From Cochleicola gelatinilyticus (GTDB lineage Bacteria; Bacteroidota; Bacteroidia; Flavobacteriales; Flavobacteriaceae), in NCBI RefSeq assembly GCF_001637325.1, contig NZ_LRXL01000026.1, positions 744,001 through 808,000 on the forward strand: a stretch of DNA of 64,000 bases. The letters run 5' to 3'. Position 1 is the stretch's first letter. Each line of letters begins with the position of its first letter. Shown here piece by piece: positions 16,991-24,856 of this stretch. The position numbers and the translations under genes are program-made. Under the pieces are notes generated by a model. The model did not search any database and was not told the DNA's origin. It worked only from the letters and a program-made list of their open reading frames with translations.

Positions 16991-18173
16991 TTTTTTGTGA
17001 ATTTTTATTTGATTTTTTTTGTGAATTTCGGTTTCGATTACGGTTTTTAGTATTCTTTCTTCGCTTCTTGTTGGTTCTTTTAGGCGTATCAAACCGTGTT
17101 AGGCTGTCTTGACCAACGACGTTACTAAAAATTTCTTTTTCTTCAATTGGAATTTCTATAGTGTAAGCTTCAAGGCTTTGTACTTTCTTTCCTTTTTTGT
17201 TAAAAGCAATAATTTCATTTACTTTTTCTAAAGGCATTTGGTGCCAGTTCATTGCTTCTTTTTCGTAGGCATACCACAACAACCCTTTAAAAATGTCGGT
17301 CTTTTGACAGACGGCGGTTCCTTTTTCGGTTTGTAATTTTACATCGCTCTTCGGAAAATGCTCCAAAGCATCCAAATACGTATCTAATTCGTAATTAAGA
17401 CAGCATTTTAATTTCCCACATTGCCCTGCCAACTTTAACGGATTTAGCGATAATTGTTGGTAACGCGCGGCCGATGTACTTACAGAACGGAAATCGGTTA
17501 ACCAAGTAGAACAACATAATTCTCTTCCACAAGAACCAATACCACCTAATCGGGCTGCCTCCTGACGGAAACCAACCTGTTTCATCTCAATACGTGTATT
17601 AAAAGTTCTAGCAAATTCTTTAATGAGCATTCTAAAATCTACTCGCTCTTCTGCTGTATAGTAAAAAATTACTTTTGAAGCATCACCTTGAAATTCGACA
17701 TCGCTTATCTTCATTTGCAGCCCTAGGCGAATGGCAATCTCCCGTGACCGTTTTTGAACATCTGCTTCTCGGTCTCGAACCCCTTGCCAAATATCGATAT
17801 CTTTCTGAGTTGCTTTTCTATATATTTTAGGAAGCTTGGTAGGATCTACATTCTCTTTCTTTTTTTTCATTTGCACCCGAACTAATTCCCCCGTGAGTGT
17901 TACAATGCCTATGTCATGACCGGGAGATGTTTCGGTTGCGACAATATCACCCATACTCAAAGACAATTTATCTGAATTTTGAAAAAAAGATTTTCTTCCG
18001 TTTTTAAAACGAACTTCGACCCCATTAAAAGGTTCCATATTCGCGGGGAGAGACATATTTGAAAGCCAATCGAATACTGTTAATTTATTACAGCCATCAG
18101 TACCGCAAGTTCCATTGTTCTTGCATCCTTTTGGCTGACCGTTAGCACCCGTGGCACAGCTTGTACAGCCCAT
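16983..18173 (-). CDS. ricT: PSP1-domain protein RicT (YaaT) homologue
   Basis: A 396-residue PSP1 family protein. The PSP1 core holds conserved cysteines in GSCGRELCC and QCGKLKCCLNYEL. In Bacillus, RicT works with RicA and RicF in an Fe-S complex affecting RNA processing. Here the N-terminus adds five more cysteines within 30 residues (C3, C6, C17, C23, C28), and the C-terminus is a basic Lys/Arg/Asn tail suited to nucleic-acid binding. No ricA or ricF is adjacent. Its stop overlaps gldH by 8 bases. Two palindromes lie just before the start. Confidence 0.88.
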   Translation of the reverse strand: MGCTSCATGANGQPKGCKNNGTCGTDGCNKLTVFDWLSNMSLPANMEPFNGVEVRFKNGRKSFFQNSDKLSLSMGDIVATETSPGHDIGIVTLTGELVRVQMKKKKENVDPTKLPKIYRKATQKDIDIWQGVRDREADVQKRSREIAIRLGLQMKISDVEFQGDASKVIFYYTAEERVDFRMLIKEFARTFNTRIEMKQVGFRQEAARLGGIGSCGRELCCSTWLTDFRSVSTSAARYQQLSLNPLKLAGQCGKLKCCLNYELDTYLDALEHFPKSDVKLQTEKGTAVCQKTDIFKGLLWYAYEKEAMNWHQMPLEKVNEIIAFNKKGKKVQSLEAYTIEIPIEEKEIFSNVVGQDSLTRFDTPKRTNKKRRKNTKNRNRNRNSQKKSNKNSQKNA

Positions 18174-18177
18174 ACAT

Positions 18178-18211
18178 TTTATATATAAAGCTTTCTGAAA
18201 AGTTCAGAAAG
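18178..18211. repeat. two adjacent palindromes before ricT
   Basis: CTTTCTGAA-AAG-TTCAGAAAG (18191-18211) is a perfect 9-bp inverted repeat; TTTATATATAAA (18178-18189) is a perfect 12-base palindrome. Both lie between 5 and 38 bases upstream of the ricT start, suited to a leader hairpin or a dimeric repressor site. Confidence 0.6.
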
Positions 18212-18324
18212 ACGAAAATTAAACTAATTCAATTCGTAAAGATACCAATAATTAATTGCGAATGAAGATTCAGAATTCAGAATTGTGATGTGAGTCACGA
18301 AAACCAATAAGATATTTTTAATAA

Positions 18325-19356
18325 CTACCTTTTAAACTTTAGTTTTTCAGAACGTCCTTTCTTAAAGATTTTATTGCTGTTGTGTAGCCCGCTACGAAGT
18401 TTCTTCTGCTCCTCCACTGGAAGTTTAATAATTTCTTGGCATTCTATAGAACAACAGGTGTCCATTTTTGAAGCACAGGATTCACACTGAATAAACAACA
18501 AATGACAGGCTTCATTAGCACAATTTACATGGGTGTCGCAAGGTTCGCCGCATTGGTGACAGTTGGAAATTACATCGTCGGAAATGCGTTCCCCACGACG
18601 ATGGTCGAATACGAAGTTCTTCCCTATAAATTTGTTTTCTAAACCCTTATGTTCTACCTGTCTGGCATATTCTATAATTCCGCCTTCAAGCTGAAATACA
18701 TTTTTAAAACCTTTGTGTTTGTAATAGGCACTGGCTTTTTCACAACGAATTCCACCCGTACAATACATAACTAGTTTTTTATCTTCTTTATGGTCTTTCA
18801 GATCTTCTTCAATAATGTCGAGAGAATCGCGAAAGGTATCTACATCGGGTGTTACGGCGCCTTTAAAGTGTCCTATCTCACTTTCATAATGATTTCGCAT
18901 ATCCACTAAAACGGTGTCGGGATCTTCAATTAAAGCATTAAATGCCTCTGCATCAACATGAACACCTTTGTTTCGAACATCGAACGTGGCGTCGTTCAAT
19001 CCGTCGGCAACGATCTTATTGCGCACTTTTACTTTCAGTTTTAGGAAGGATTTTAGATCGTGCTCAATGGCAATGTTTAAACGAACGTCTTTCAGAAAAT
19101 AAATTCCGTCTAAAAAATCTTTAAACTCAGCAAATTGTTTCGCTGGGACCGAAAGCTGTGCGTTAATTCCTTCGTGAGCGACATAAATGCGACCAAGCAC
19201 ATTCAAACTGTCCCAAGCAACAAATAAATGATTTCGAAAAAGTTCGGGATTCCCGATATTGGCATATTGATAAAAAGAGAGCGTTAATCGGTCTTCCCCG
19301 GCATTTTCTAATAATGCTGCTCGCTCTTTTGCGCTTAAGGTATTGTACAGTTGCAT
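18325..19356 (-). CDS. trhO: tRNA uridine(34) hydroxylase, rhodanese-like
   Basis: Oxygen-dependent hydroxylation of U34 in tRNA (first step to 5-(carboxy)methoxyuridine). The 343-residue protein has an N-terminal acylphosphatase-like domain (about 20-125), a rhodanese domain with the catalytic C199 in YCTGGIRCEKA, and a cysteine-rich C-terminus (CHQCGEPCDTH and following) expected to bind metal. These match YceA/TrhO. Monocistronic, divergent from recA, with a well-spaced promoter. Confidence 0.93.
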   Translation of the reverse strand: MQLYNTLSAKERAALLENAGEDRLTLSFYQYANIGNPELFRNHLFVAWDSLNVLGRIYVAHEGINAQLSVPAKQFAEFKDFLDGIYFLKDVRLNIAIEHDLKSFLKLKVKVRNKIVADGLNDATFDVRNKGVHVDAEAFNALIEDPDTVLVDMRNHYESEIGHFKGAVTPDVDTFRDSLDIIEEDLKDHKEDKKLVMYCTGGIRCEKASAYYKHKGFKNVFQLEGGIIEYARQVEHKGLENKFIGKNFVFDHRRGERISDDVISNCHQCGEPCDTHVNCANEACHLLFIQCESCASKMDTCCSIECQEIIKLPVEEQKKLRSGLHNSNKIFKKGRSEKLKFKR

Positions 19357-19403
19357 GCTATACTTGTTTAAGGTGAAAAGAAATTTGTACTGTAATTTAG
19401 GCG

Positions 19404-19434
19404 CAAAAATAAGGCTTTTATGGTTGTTGACAAA
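19404..19434 (-). promoter_or_regulatory. Bacteroidota-type promoter of trhO
   Basis: Read on the minus strand, TTTG (19434-19431) and TATTTTTG (19411-19404) are 19 bases apart, matching the -33/-7 consensus. The -7 box ends 47 bases before the trhO ATG. Confidence 0.65.
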
Positions 19435-19522
19435 AAAACCATCCTACCCGTTTTTCTCTTTGTGCTCCACCAAAAGAAATAGTATTTTTACCTATTGACT
19501 CCTTTACTAAAAAAATGAATTC

Positions 19523-20530
19523 ATGAGCAAAGAGAAAGATGCAAAATTAAAAGCGCTAGAACTTACACTAGCCAAATTAGATAAAACCTACGGAAAAGGT
19601 ACGGTAATGAAAATGGGAGACTCTGCTGTACAAGATGTAGAGGTAATCCCTACAGGTTCCTTAGGGCTCGACGTTGCCTTGGGTGTAGGAGGATATCCAA
19701 GAGGAAGAGTGATTGAAATCTACGGTCCGGAATCTTCAGGTAAAACGACATTAACATTACATGCCATTGCAGAAGCACAGAAAAAAGGAGGTATTGCTGC
19801 CTTTATTGATGCGGAGCACGCTTTCGATAGATATTACGCTGAAAAATTAGGTGTTGATATCGAAAACTTAATCATATCTCAACCCGATAACGGAGAGCAG
19901 GCACTCGAAATTACCGATAATTTAATCCGTAGTGGAGCGATCGATATTATTGTGATCGATTCTGTAGCTGCCTTAACACCTAAAAGTGAAATTGAAGGTG
20001 AAATGGGAGACAGTAAGATGGGATTACACGCCCGTTTAATGTCACAAGCACTTCGAAAACTAACTGGGTCGATAAGCAAAACAAACTGTACTGTTATATT
20101 TATTAACCAGTTACGTGAAAAGATTGGGGTGATGTTCGGGAATCCTGAAACCACTACCGGTGGTAACGCATTGAAGTTTTACTGTTCGGTACGTTTAGAC
20201 ATTCGTCGTTCTACACAAATTAAAGATAGTAACAGCAATGTGATGGGGAACAAAACTCGTGTAAAAGTGGTGAAGAATAAAGTAGCCCCACCATTTAAAA
20301 CAGCCGAATTCGATATTATGTATGGGCAAGGAGTCTCTAAAGTTGGAGAGATCATTGACCTAGGCGTAGATTTCGAAATTGTTAAAAAAAGTGGGTCTTG
20401 GTTTAGCTACGACGACACAAAATTAGGGCAAGGTAGAGATGCTGTTAAAACTCTTTTATTAGATAACCCTGAATTAATGGAAGAATTAGAAACAAAAATA
20501 AAAGCTAGTATTGCCGCATTAAACGAATAA
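19523..20530 (+). CDS. recA: recombinase RecA
   Basis: The ATP-dependent strand-exchange protein of homologous recombination and the SOS response. The 335-residue protein has Walker [10 protein letters not shown] (about residue 68), the FIDAEHAFD segment, Walker [11 protein letters not shown] and the [18 protein letters not shown]-binding loop region. The C-terminus is shorter and less acidic than in E. coli, as usual in Bacteroidota. No LexA box is recognisable upstream. The sigma factor gene follows 184 bases later behind its own promoter. Confidence 0.98.
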   Translation: MSKEKDAKLKALELTLAKLDKTYGKGTVMKMGDSAVQDVEVIPTGSLGLDVALGVGGYPRGRVIEIYGPESSGKTTLTLHAIAEAQKKGGIAAFIDAEHAFDRYYAEKLGVDIENLIISQPDNGEQALEITDNLIRSGAIDIIVIDSVAALTPKSEIEGEMGDSKMGLHARLMSQALRKLTGSISKTNCTVIFINQLREKIGVMFGNPETTTGGNALKFYCSVRLDIRRSTQIKDSNSNVMGNKTRVKVVKNKVAPPFKTAEFDIMYGQGVSKVGEIIDLGVDFEIVKKSGSWFSYDDTKLGQGRDAVKTLLLDNPELMEELETKIKASIAALNE

Positions 20531-20601
20531 ACTTTACCTCTACCAAATAGCTTATCTCGTTAAAATTCGTTAAAAGAGGTAGAAAAACAACCATGTACAC
20601 G

Positions 20602-20657
20602 CAACCCTTAAGAATCGAAGGTATCTACTTAACGTAGCACCTTTGATTGCTGGGTTG
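20602..20657. repeat. nested inverted repeat between recA and the sigma factor gene
   Basis: Three coaxial stems are visible: CAACCC (20602-20607) with GGGTTG (20652-20657); AATCGAAGGT (20613-20622) with ACCTTTGATT (20639-20648, one G-T pair); and CTAC (20625-20628) with GTAG (20634-20637). No T-run follows. The right arm overlaps the -33 box of the next promoter, so an operator or a structured RNA are both possible. Confidence 0.65.
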
Positions 20658-20674
20658 TCACTTACTTATATTTG
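20642..20674 (+). promoter_or_regulatory. Bacteroidota-type promoter of the ECF sigma factor gene
   Basis: TTTG at 20642-20645 and TATATTTG at 20667-20674 are 21 bases apart. ACTTAC/GTAAGT (20660-20665 and 20674-20679) forms an inverted repeat around the -7 box. Transcription would start about 30 bases before the TTG start codon. Confidence 0.65.
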
Positions 20675-20714
20675 TAAGTTATTATAATTCAATTCACTAA
20701 CCATTGGACTACGT

Positions 20715-21263
20715 TTGACTTTAGACGAGCTCATCATACTATGTAAGCAGCAGGATGCTAAGGCACAGGGAGAACTTTATAAACGTTATAACCAAACGTT
20801 GTTTTCCATCTGCCTTCGATATTCCCCTAACTATGTAGAAGCAGAAGACAATTTGCAAGATGCGTTTATTACTATTTTTAATAAGATAGCACAGTTTAAA
20901 GACAAAGGTTCTTTTGAAGGATGGATGAAACGGATCACGGTAAATACTGTTCTTCAGAAATATCGAAAACAACGAGTTTTTGACATACCAAATGAGGAAC
21001 AAATTGAGGATAAAGCAGAAGATGAAGACGTTACAGACTTAGAAGTTCCGTTGAATTTTTTACTAAAGATTATTCAAGAGCTACCCGACCGGTACCGATT
21101 GGTTTTTAGTATGTATGTTCTGGATGGGTATACTCATAAAGAGATTGCCGATCTGTTAGGAATCTCAGATGGTACGTCTAAATCAAATCTAGCACGTGCT
21201 CGTGGAATTTTAAAAACAAAGATCGAGACCTATTATCTCGAAAACGAAAATACTAAGCCATAG
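20715..21263 (+). CDS. RNA polymerase ECF-type sigma factor
   Basis: A 182-residue sigma-70 family factor with region 2 (about 10-85, including YVEAEDNLQDAF and the GWMKRITVN segment) and region 4 (about 118-175, helix-turn-helix YTHKEIADLLGISDGTSKS). The best start is TTG at 20715, since no ATG precedes the conserved LDELI N-terminus. It is followed 42 bases later by a gene for a membrane protein with a cytoplasmic N-terminus that is a candidate regulator. No zinc-type anti-sigma factor is present. Confidence 0.9.
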   Translation: MTLDELIILCKQQDAKAQGELYKRYNQTLFSICLRYSPNYVEAEDNLQDAFITIFNKIAQFKDKGSFEGWMKRITVNTVLQKYRKQRVFDIPNEEQIEDKAEDEDVTDLEVPLNFLLKIIQELPDRYRLVFSMYVLDGYTHKEIADLLGISDGTSKSNLARARGILKTKIETYYLENENTKP

Positions 21264-21305
21264 GGCATAATTAAATTATAGAACTGAAACACCCACTAGG
21301 GGATT

Positions 21306-22850
21306 ATGAAAGAAAAGAAACACATAGATCAACTTTTTAAGGAGCGATTCGAGCAATTCGAACCAACTCCTTCTCCACGTGTCTGGGAAAATATTCAGTC
21401 GCAATTGGCAGCTAAAAAGCAAGATCGAAAAGTGATTCCGCTTTGGTGGAGACTAGGTGGTGTTGCTGCCCTGTTGGCATTATTACTACTCGTTGGAAGT
21501 GTGTTTTTTAGTTCTTCGGAATTAAATAATACCGTGGTTACTTCTGAAGGAAAAGAAACACTGGAAGTTTCAGACCCTAATAACACTTTTCAACCTTCCA
21601 AAAAAGTGCCCAATAAATCTTCCGTTGCTTCTGAAGAGGTTGTAACAGAAGAAGAAAGTTTATTTAATCAACCTGCGACCTCAAAAGAGGTGCCTGCAGT
21701 TATTTCTTCGGAAAATGCTTCAGATAAAAGCTCGAAACAAAACACCCCAACTAAAAATTATACGAGGATTGCTTCCGAAGAAAAAGCTACGAAACATTTA
21801 AATTCCGCTACTGAAACCGCTTCCGAAGACATCAATAAAGTACAAACAACGAGGCCTCAAAGCAGCATTACTAACAATGAAGCAGTTGCCGTTGAAAATA
21901 CCTCTAAATCGAATGCTTCTTCAAAAATTAATGAAAGTAAAAAAGAAGCCGTTTCTACTAATAAAGAATTTAGTAATAAAGAGATAGGGGTTACTGAAAC
22001 TACTCCCATAGCAGAAGCATCACAATCGAATAATGAAACCAAGACAAAAACGAATAAAAAATCGTTGATCGAGGAAATTGAAAAAACTAAAAAAGAAGAA
22101 GAGGCTGTAGCAATTAAAAACACCCCTACTCAACGTTGGAATGTTGCTCCTAACATTGCTCCTGTTTATTACAGTAGTCTTGGAAATGGATCTTCGGTCG
22201 ACCCTATGTTTGAAGATAATTCTCAAGGAGGAAATACGAGTATTAGCTATGGAGTGAATATCTCTTATAACATCACCGACCGTTTGAGCGTTCGTTCGGG
22301 AATAAGTAATGTAGACCTTAGTTATTCTACCAATGATGTAGTTGCTGCCGAAGGTCCTGGATCTGTTGCATTACGAGGTGTAAATCATAATGGTAATACA
22401 AATATTATTACTGCTTTCGACAAAGGAAATGTACCCACTTCTAATGGTGCAGAAGGTTTTGGAATGATTATCCCTAAAGCAGGAGGTGCTATTGGGGAGT
22501 TAAATCAAGATATTTCTTACTTTGAAGTTCCTTTAGAGCTAAAATATGCCCTACTAAACAAACGCTTTGGTATTAATGTTATTGGTGGTTTTAGCACCTT
22601 GTTTTTAGGAAACAATGAAGTTTCAGTTCGTTCGGGCGATTTCGAAAGTGTGCTTGGAGAGGCTAATAATTTATCTTCGGTTAGTTTTACTTCGAATGTC
22701 GGACTTGGTTTTGGCTATTCGATTTCTAAAAAATTTAAATTTAATATTGAACCTATGTTTAAATATCAGCTTAATCCATATACAGATTCTTCTGTAAACT
22801 TTAAGCCCTACTATGTTGGGATTTATAGTGGTTTAAGTATTCAATTTTAG
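21306..22850 (+). CDS. putative trans-envelope partner of the sigma factor: membrane helix, long linker, outer-membrane barrel
   Basis: A 514-residue protein of unknown function. Residues 1-44 are soluble and charged, with the FEQFEPTPSPRVWENIQSQL segment seen in many Bacteroidota sigma-partner proteins. A strong membrane helix spans about 47-68 (VAALLALLLLVGSVFF). Residues about 70-275 are a disordered linker rich in Ser, Thr, Glu, Asn and Lys. Residues about 278-514 look like an outer-membrane beta-barrel of the porin-like/OmpA-like type, with alternating strands and a final aromatic residue (YSGLSIQF). The layout suggests one chain linking cytoplasm to outer membrane. No anti-sigma zinc motif is seen. 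Confidence 0.75.
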   Translation: MKEKKHIDQLFKERFEQFEPTPSPRVWENIQSQLAAKKQDRKVIPLWWRLGGVAALLALLLLVGSVFFSSSELNNTVVTSEGKETLEVSDPNNTFQPSKKVPNKSSVASEEVVTEEESLFNQPATSKEVPAVISSENASDKSSKQNTPTKNYTRIASEEKATKHLNSATETASEDINKVQTTRPQSSITNNEAVAVENTSKSNASSKINESKKEAVSTNKEFSNKEIGVTETTPIAEASQSNNETKTKTNKKSLIEEIEKTKKEEEAVAIKNTPTQRWNVAPNIAPVYYSSLGNGSSVDPMFEDNSQGGNTSISYGVNISYNITDRLSVRSGISNVDLSYSTNDVVAAEGPGSVALRGVNHNGNTNIITAFDKGNVPTSNGAEGFGMIIPKAGGAIGELNQDISYFEVPLELKYALLNKRFGINVIGGFSTLFLGNNEVSVRSGDFESVLGEANNLSSVSFTSNVGLGFGYSISKKFKFNIEPMFKYQLNPYTDSSVNFKPYYVGIYSGLSIQF

Positions 22851-22871
22851 GTTAATTTTTAGTTGGTTATG

Positions 22872-22887
22872 TTCGGGATTTCCCGAA
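22872..22887. repeat. perfect hairpin after the sigma partner gene
   Basis: TTCGGGA-TT-TCCCGAA is a perfect 7-bp stem with a two-base centre, just before the main terminator. Five A's follow, so on the minus strand it would be preceded by T's; it may add to termination. Confidence 0.5.
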
Positions 22888-22893
22888 AAACAC

Positions 22894-22925
22894 AAAAACC
22901 GTTCTTCGCCATAGGACGGTTTTTT
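22894..22925. terminator. bidirectional intrinsic terminator
   Basis: AAACCGTTCT pairs with AGGACGGTTT (one G-T pair) across a 7-base loop, with A's to the left and T's to the right. It separates the convergent sigma-partner and acyltransferase genes. Confidence 0.85.
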
Positions 22926-22971
22926 ATTTAGGTGTTTTAAAAAGATTAGGAATTATAATGTTAGAATTACT

Positions 22972-23712
22972 TTAAATAGTAGGATTGTCTAATTCATTAC
23001 GTATAACCGCATGGGTTTTAGTTCGTAACTCTCGTCTGTTCTCTAAGACAAAACCTTTAGTTGGAATTAGCTCGTGAACTTTCACGCGCATTTTACCAGG
23101 GCCACCAGTAAAAAAAGTATAAGAAAATCGTTTTTTATTATCGTGAAAAGTCATAGGAGCAATGGGAATTTGATGTTCGATCGCTAAGCGAAACGCCCCA
23201 TCTTTAAATTCATCAAGAATCAAACTGAGATCTTCTGGAACACCTCCTTCAGGAAAAATACAAACGCTTAGACCTTGCTTCAATCTATTTTGCGCCTGTT
23301 TAAATACTTCCAATCGACTTTTAGAATCTTTTCGATCTACGAGAATACAGGTTCGTTTATAGAAGAAGCCAAACACAGGGATTTTAGCAAGTTCTTTTTT
23401 GCCCACAAACACAAATGGGTTGCGAACCACATACAACATTAACATAATGTCGGTCATCGAAGTATGGTTTGAAACAAACATGTAACTTTTTCCCTTCTCA
23501 AACTTCGTGTCTCTTTTAATAATTGGAAAAAACCCCATACCAAACAAAATAATTGTCGCCCATACACGTGCAATCTTAAAAAACATGGGATACCACGATT
23601 TTTTTAAAATGCTAATAAGTAACAAGGGAAACATTACTACAATAGGAAGCCCTAAAAGAATATAGAACCAGATTCTGTACAATGGAGTAAGGATGTATCG
23701 AAGTACCTTCAT
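22972..23712 (-). CDS. plsC: 1-acyl-sn-glycerol-3-phosphate acyltransferase
   Basis: Acylates lysophosphatidic acid to phosphatidic acid in membrane lipid synthesis. The 246-residue protein has two N-terminal hydrophobic segments (about 12-36 and 47-65), the catalytic H83-x4-D88 motif in SNHTSMTDI, and the substrate-binding FPEGG motif. Located at the inner face of the cytoplasmic membrane. It is transcribed toward the terminator at 22894-22925 and is divergent from trpS. Confidence 0.92.
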   Translation of the reverse strand: MKVLRYILTPLYRIWFYILLGLPIVVMFPLLLISILKKSWYPMFFKIARVWATIILFGMGFFPIIKRDTKFEKGKSYMFVSNHTSMTDIMLMLYVVRNPFVFVGKKELAKIPVFGFFYKRTCILVDRKDSKSRLEVFKQAQNRLKQGLSVCIFPEGGVPEDLSLILDEFKDGAFRLAIEHQIPIAPMTFHDNKKRFSYTFFTGGPGKMRVKVHELIPTKGFVLENRRELRTKTHAVIRNELDNPTI

Positions 23713-23760
23713 GGGCTTTCAAAAATAGTAATTTGAATGATGCAAATGTGCTAAAAAAAG

Positions 23761-23768
23761 TAACTTTG
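23761..23768 (+). promoter_or_regulatory. candidate -7 box of trpS
   Basis: TAACTTTG matches TAnnTTTG, 70 bases before the trpS ATG. The nearest TTTG (23732-23735) is 25 bases away, longer than the usual spacing, so this is tentative. Confidence 0.4.
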
Positions 23769-23838
23769 CATAATATTGAAGTTTTATTAAATAACCTGCT
23801 GAAATAAAGAGGAAGCGGAGGCGAAAAAAAAAATAGAC

Positions 23839-24807
23839 ATGTCCAGAATACTAACAGGAATACAAAGTACGGGAACACCCCATTTAGGAAACATTCTTGG
23901 AGCAATTGTTCCAGCTATAAACATGGCGAACGATCCCAAAAATGAGTCGTTTCTATTTATTGCCGATATGCATTCGCTCACACAAATTAAAGATGCAGAA
24001 ACCTTAAGGAACAATACCTATAGTACAGCAGCGACATGGCTTGCGTTCGGATTAGATATTCATAAAACGGCCTTTTATCGTCAAAGTGATATTTCACAAG
24101 TAACAGAACTTTCTTGGTATTTAAGTTGTTTTTTTCCTTATCAACGCCTCACATTAGCCCATTCTTTTAAAGATAAAGCAGACCGTCTCGAAGATGTAAA
24201 TGCTGGATTGTTTACCTATCCTATGCTCATGGCTGCAGACATCTTATTATACGATGCTGAGATCATACCTGTTGGGAAAGATCAATTGCAACATATTGAA
24301 ATGACAAGAGATGTGGCATCCCGTTTTCATGCTCAAATGGGAGAGACCTTTGTAATGCCTGAAGGAAAAATTCAGGAAAACACAAAACTTATTCCTGGAA
24401 CCGATGGCGCTAAAATGAGTAAGTCTAAGAACAATACCATCAATATTTTTCTAAGCGATAAAAAACTTCGGAAACAAATCATGACCATTGCGACAGACAG
24501 TACACCAATGGAAGAACCAAAGAATCCTGATAGTTGCAATGTTTTTGCTCTTTATAAGCTTTTAGCTTCAGAAAAAGCAATCCTTTCTATGCGAGCCAAT
24601 TACGAAGGAGGTAATTATGGATACGGACATGCAAAACAAGCATTGTATGAGTTAATTGTTGAAAAATTTTCAGAAGAAAGATCACGTTACCATCATTACA
24701 TGACCCACCTTTCTGAGATTGATGAAGCCTTACAAATTGGTGCTAAAAAAGCAACGAATGTAGCAAATGAGGTGTTACTTCGAGTTCGTAAAAAAGTTGG
24801 ATATTAG
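23839..24807 (+). CDS. trpS: tryptophanyl-tRNA synthetase
   Basis: Charges tRNA-Trp. The 322-residue class I synthetase shows the HIGH-type motif as TPHLGN (13-18) and the KMSKS motif starting at K192. The MAADILLYDAEIIPVGKDQLQHIE segment pattern is typical of TrpRS and sets it apart from TyrRS. Length is normal for bacterial TrpRS. It ends 49 bases from the convergent dprA gene. Confidence 0.97.
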   Translation: MSRILTGIQSTGTPHLGNILGAIVPAINMANDPKNESFLFIADMHSLTQIKDAETLRNNTYSTAATWLAFGLDIHKTAFYRQSDISQVTELSWYLSCFFPYQRLTLAHSFKDKADRLEDVNAGLFTYPMLMAADILLYDAEIIPVGKDQLQHIEMTRDVASRFHAQMGETFVMPEGKIQENTKLIPGTDGAKMSKSKNNTINIFLSDKKLRKQIMTIATDSTPMEEPKNPDSCNVFALYKLLASEKAILSMRANYEGGNYGYGHAKQALYELIVEKFSEERSRYHHYMTHLSEIDEALQIGAKKATNVANEVLLRVRKKVGY

Positions 24808-24856
24808 ATCTTTACCTCTATCGCATTACTACAGAAATTTACTTTTTTTTACACAA

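Noticed and set aside
16991-17092. Longer N-terminus for GldH
   Set aside because: It would place 34 charged residues before the lipoprotein signal and overlap ricT by about 110 bases; the ATG at 16990 gives a clean lipobox.
21500-22130. Possible repeat array or low-complexity DNA in the sigma partner gene
   Set aside because: No repeat unit is conserved; it is a disordered Ser/Thr/Glu/Lys-rich protein linker.
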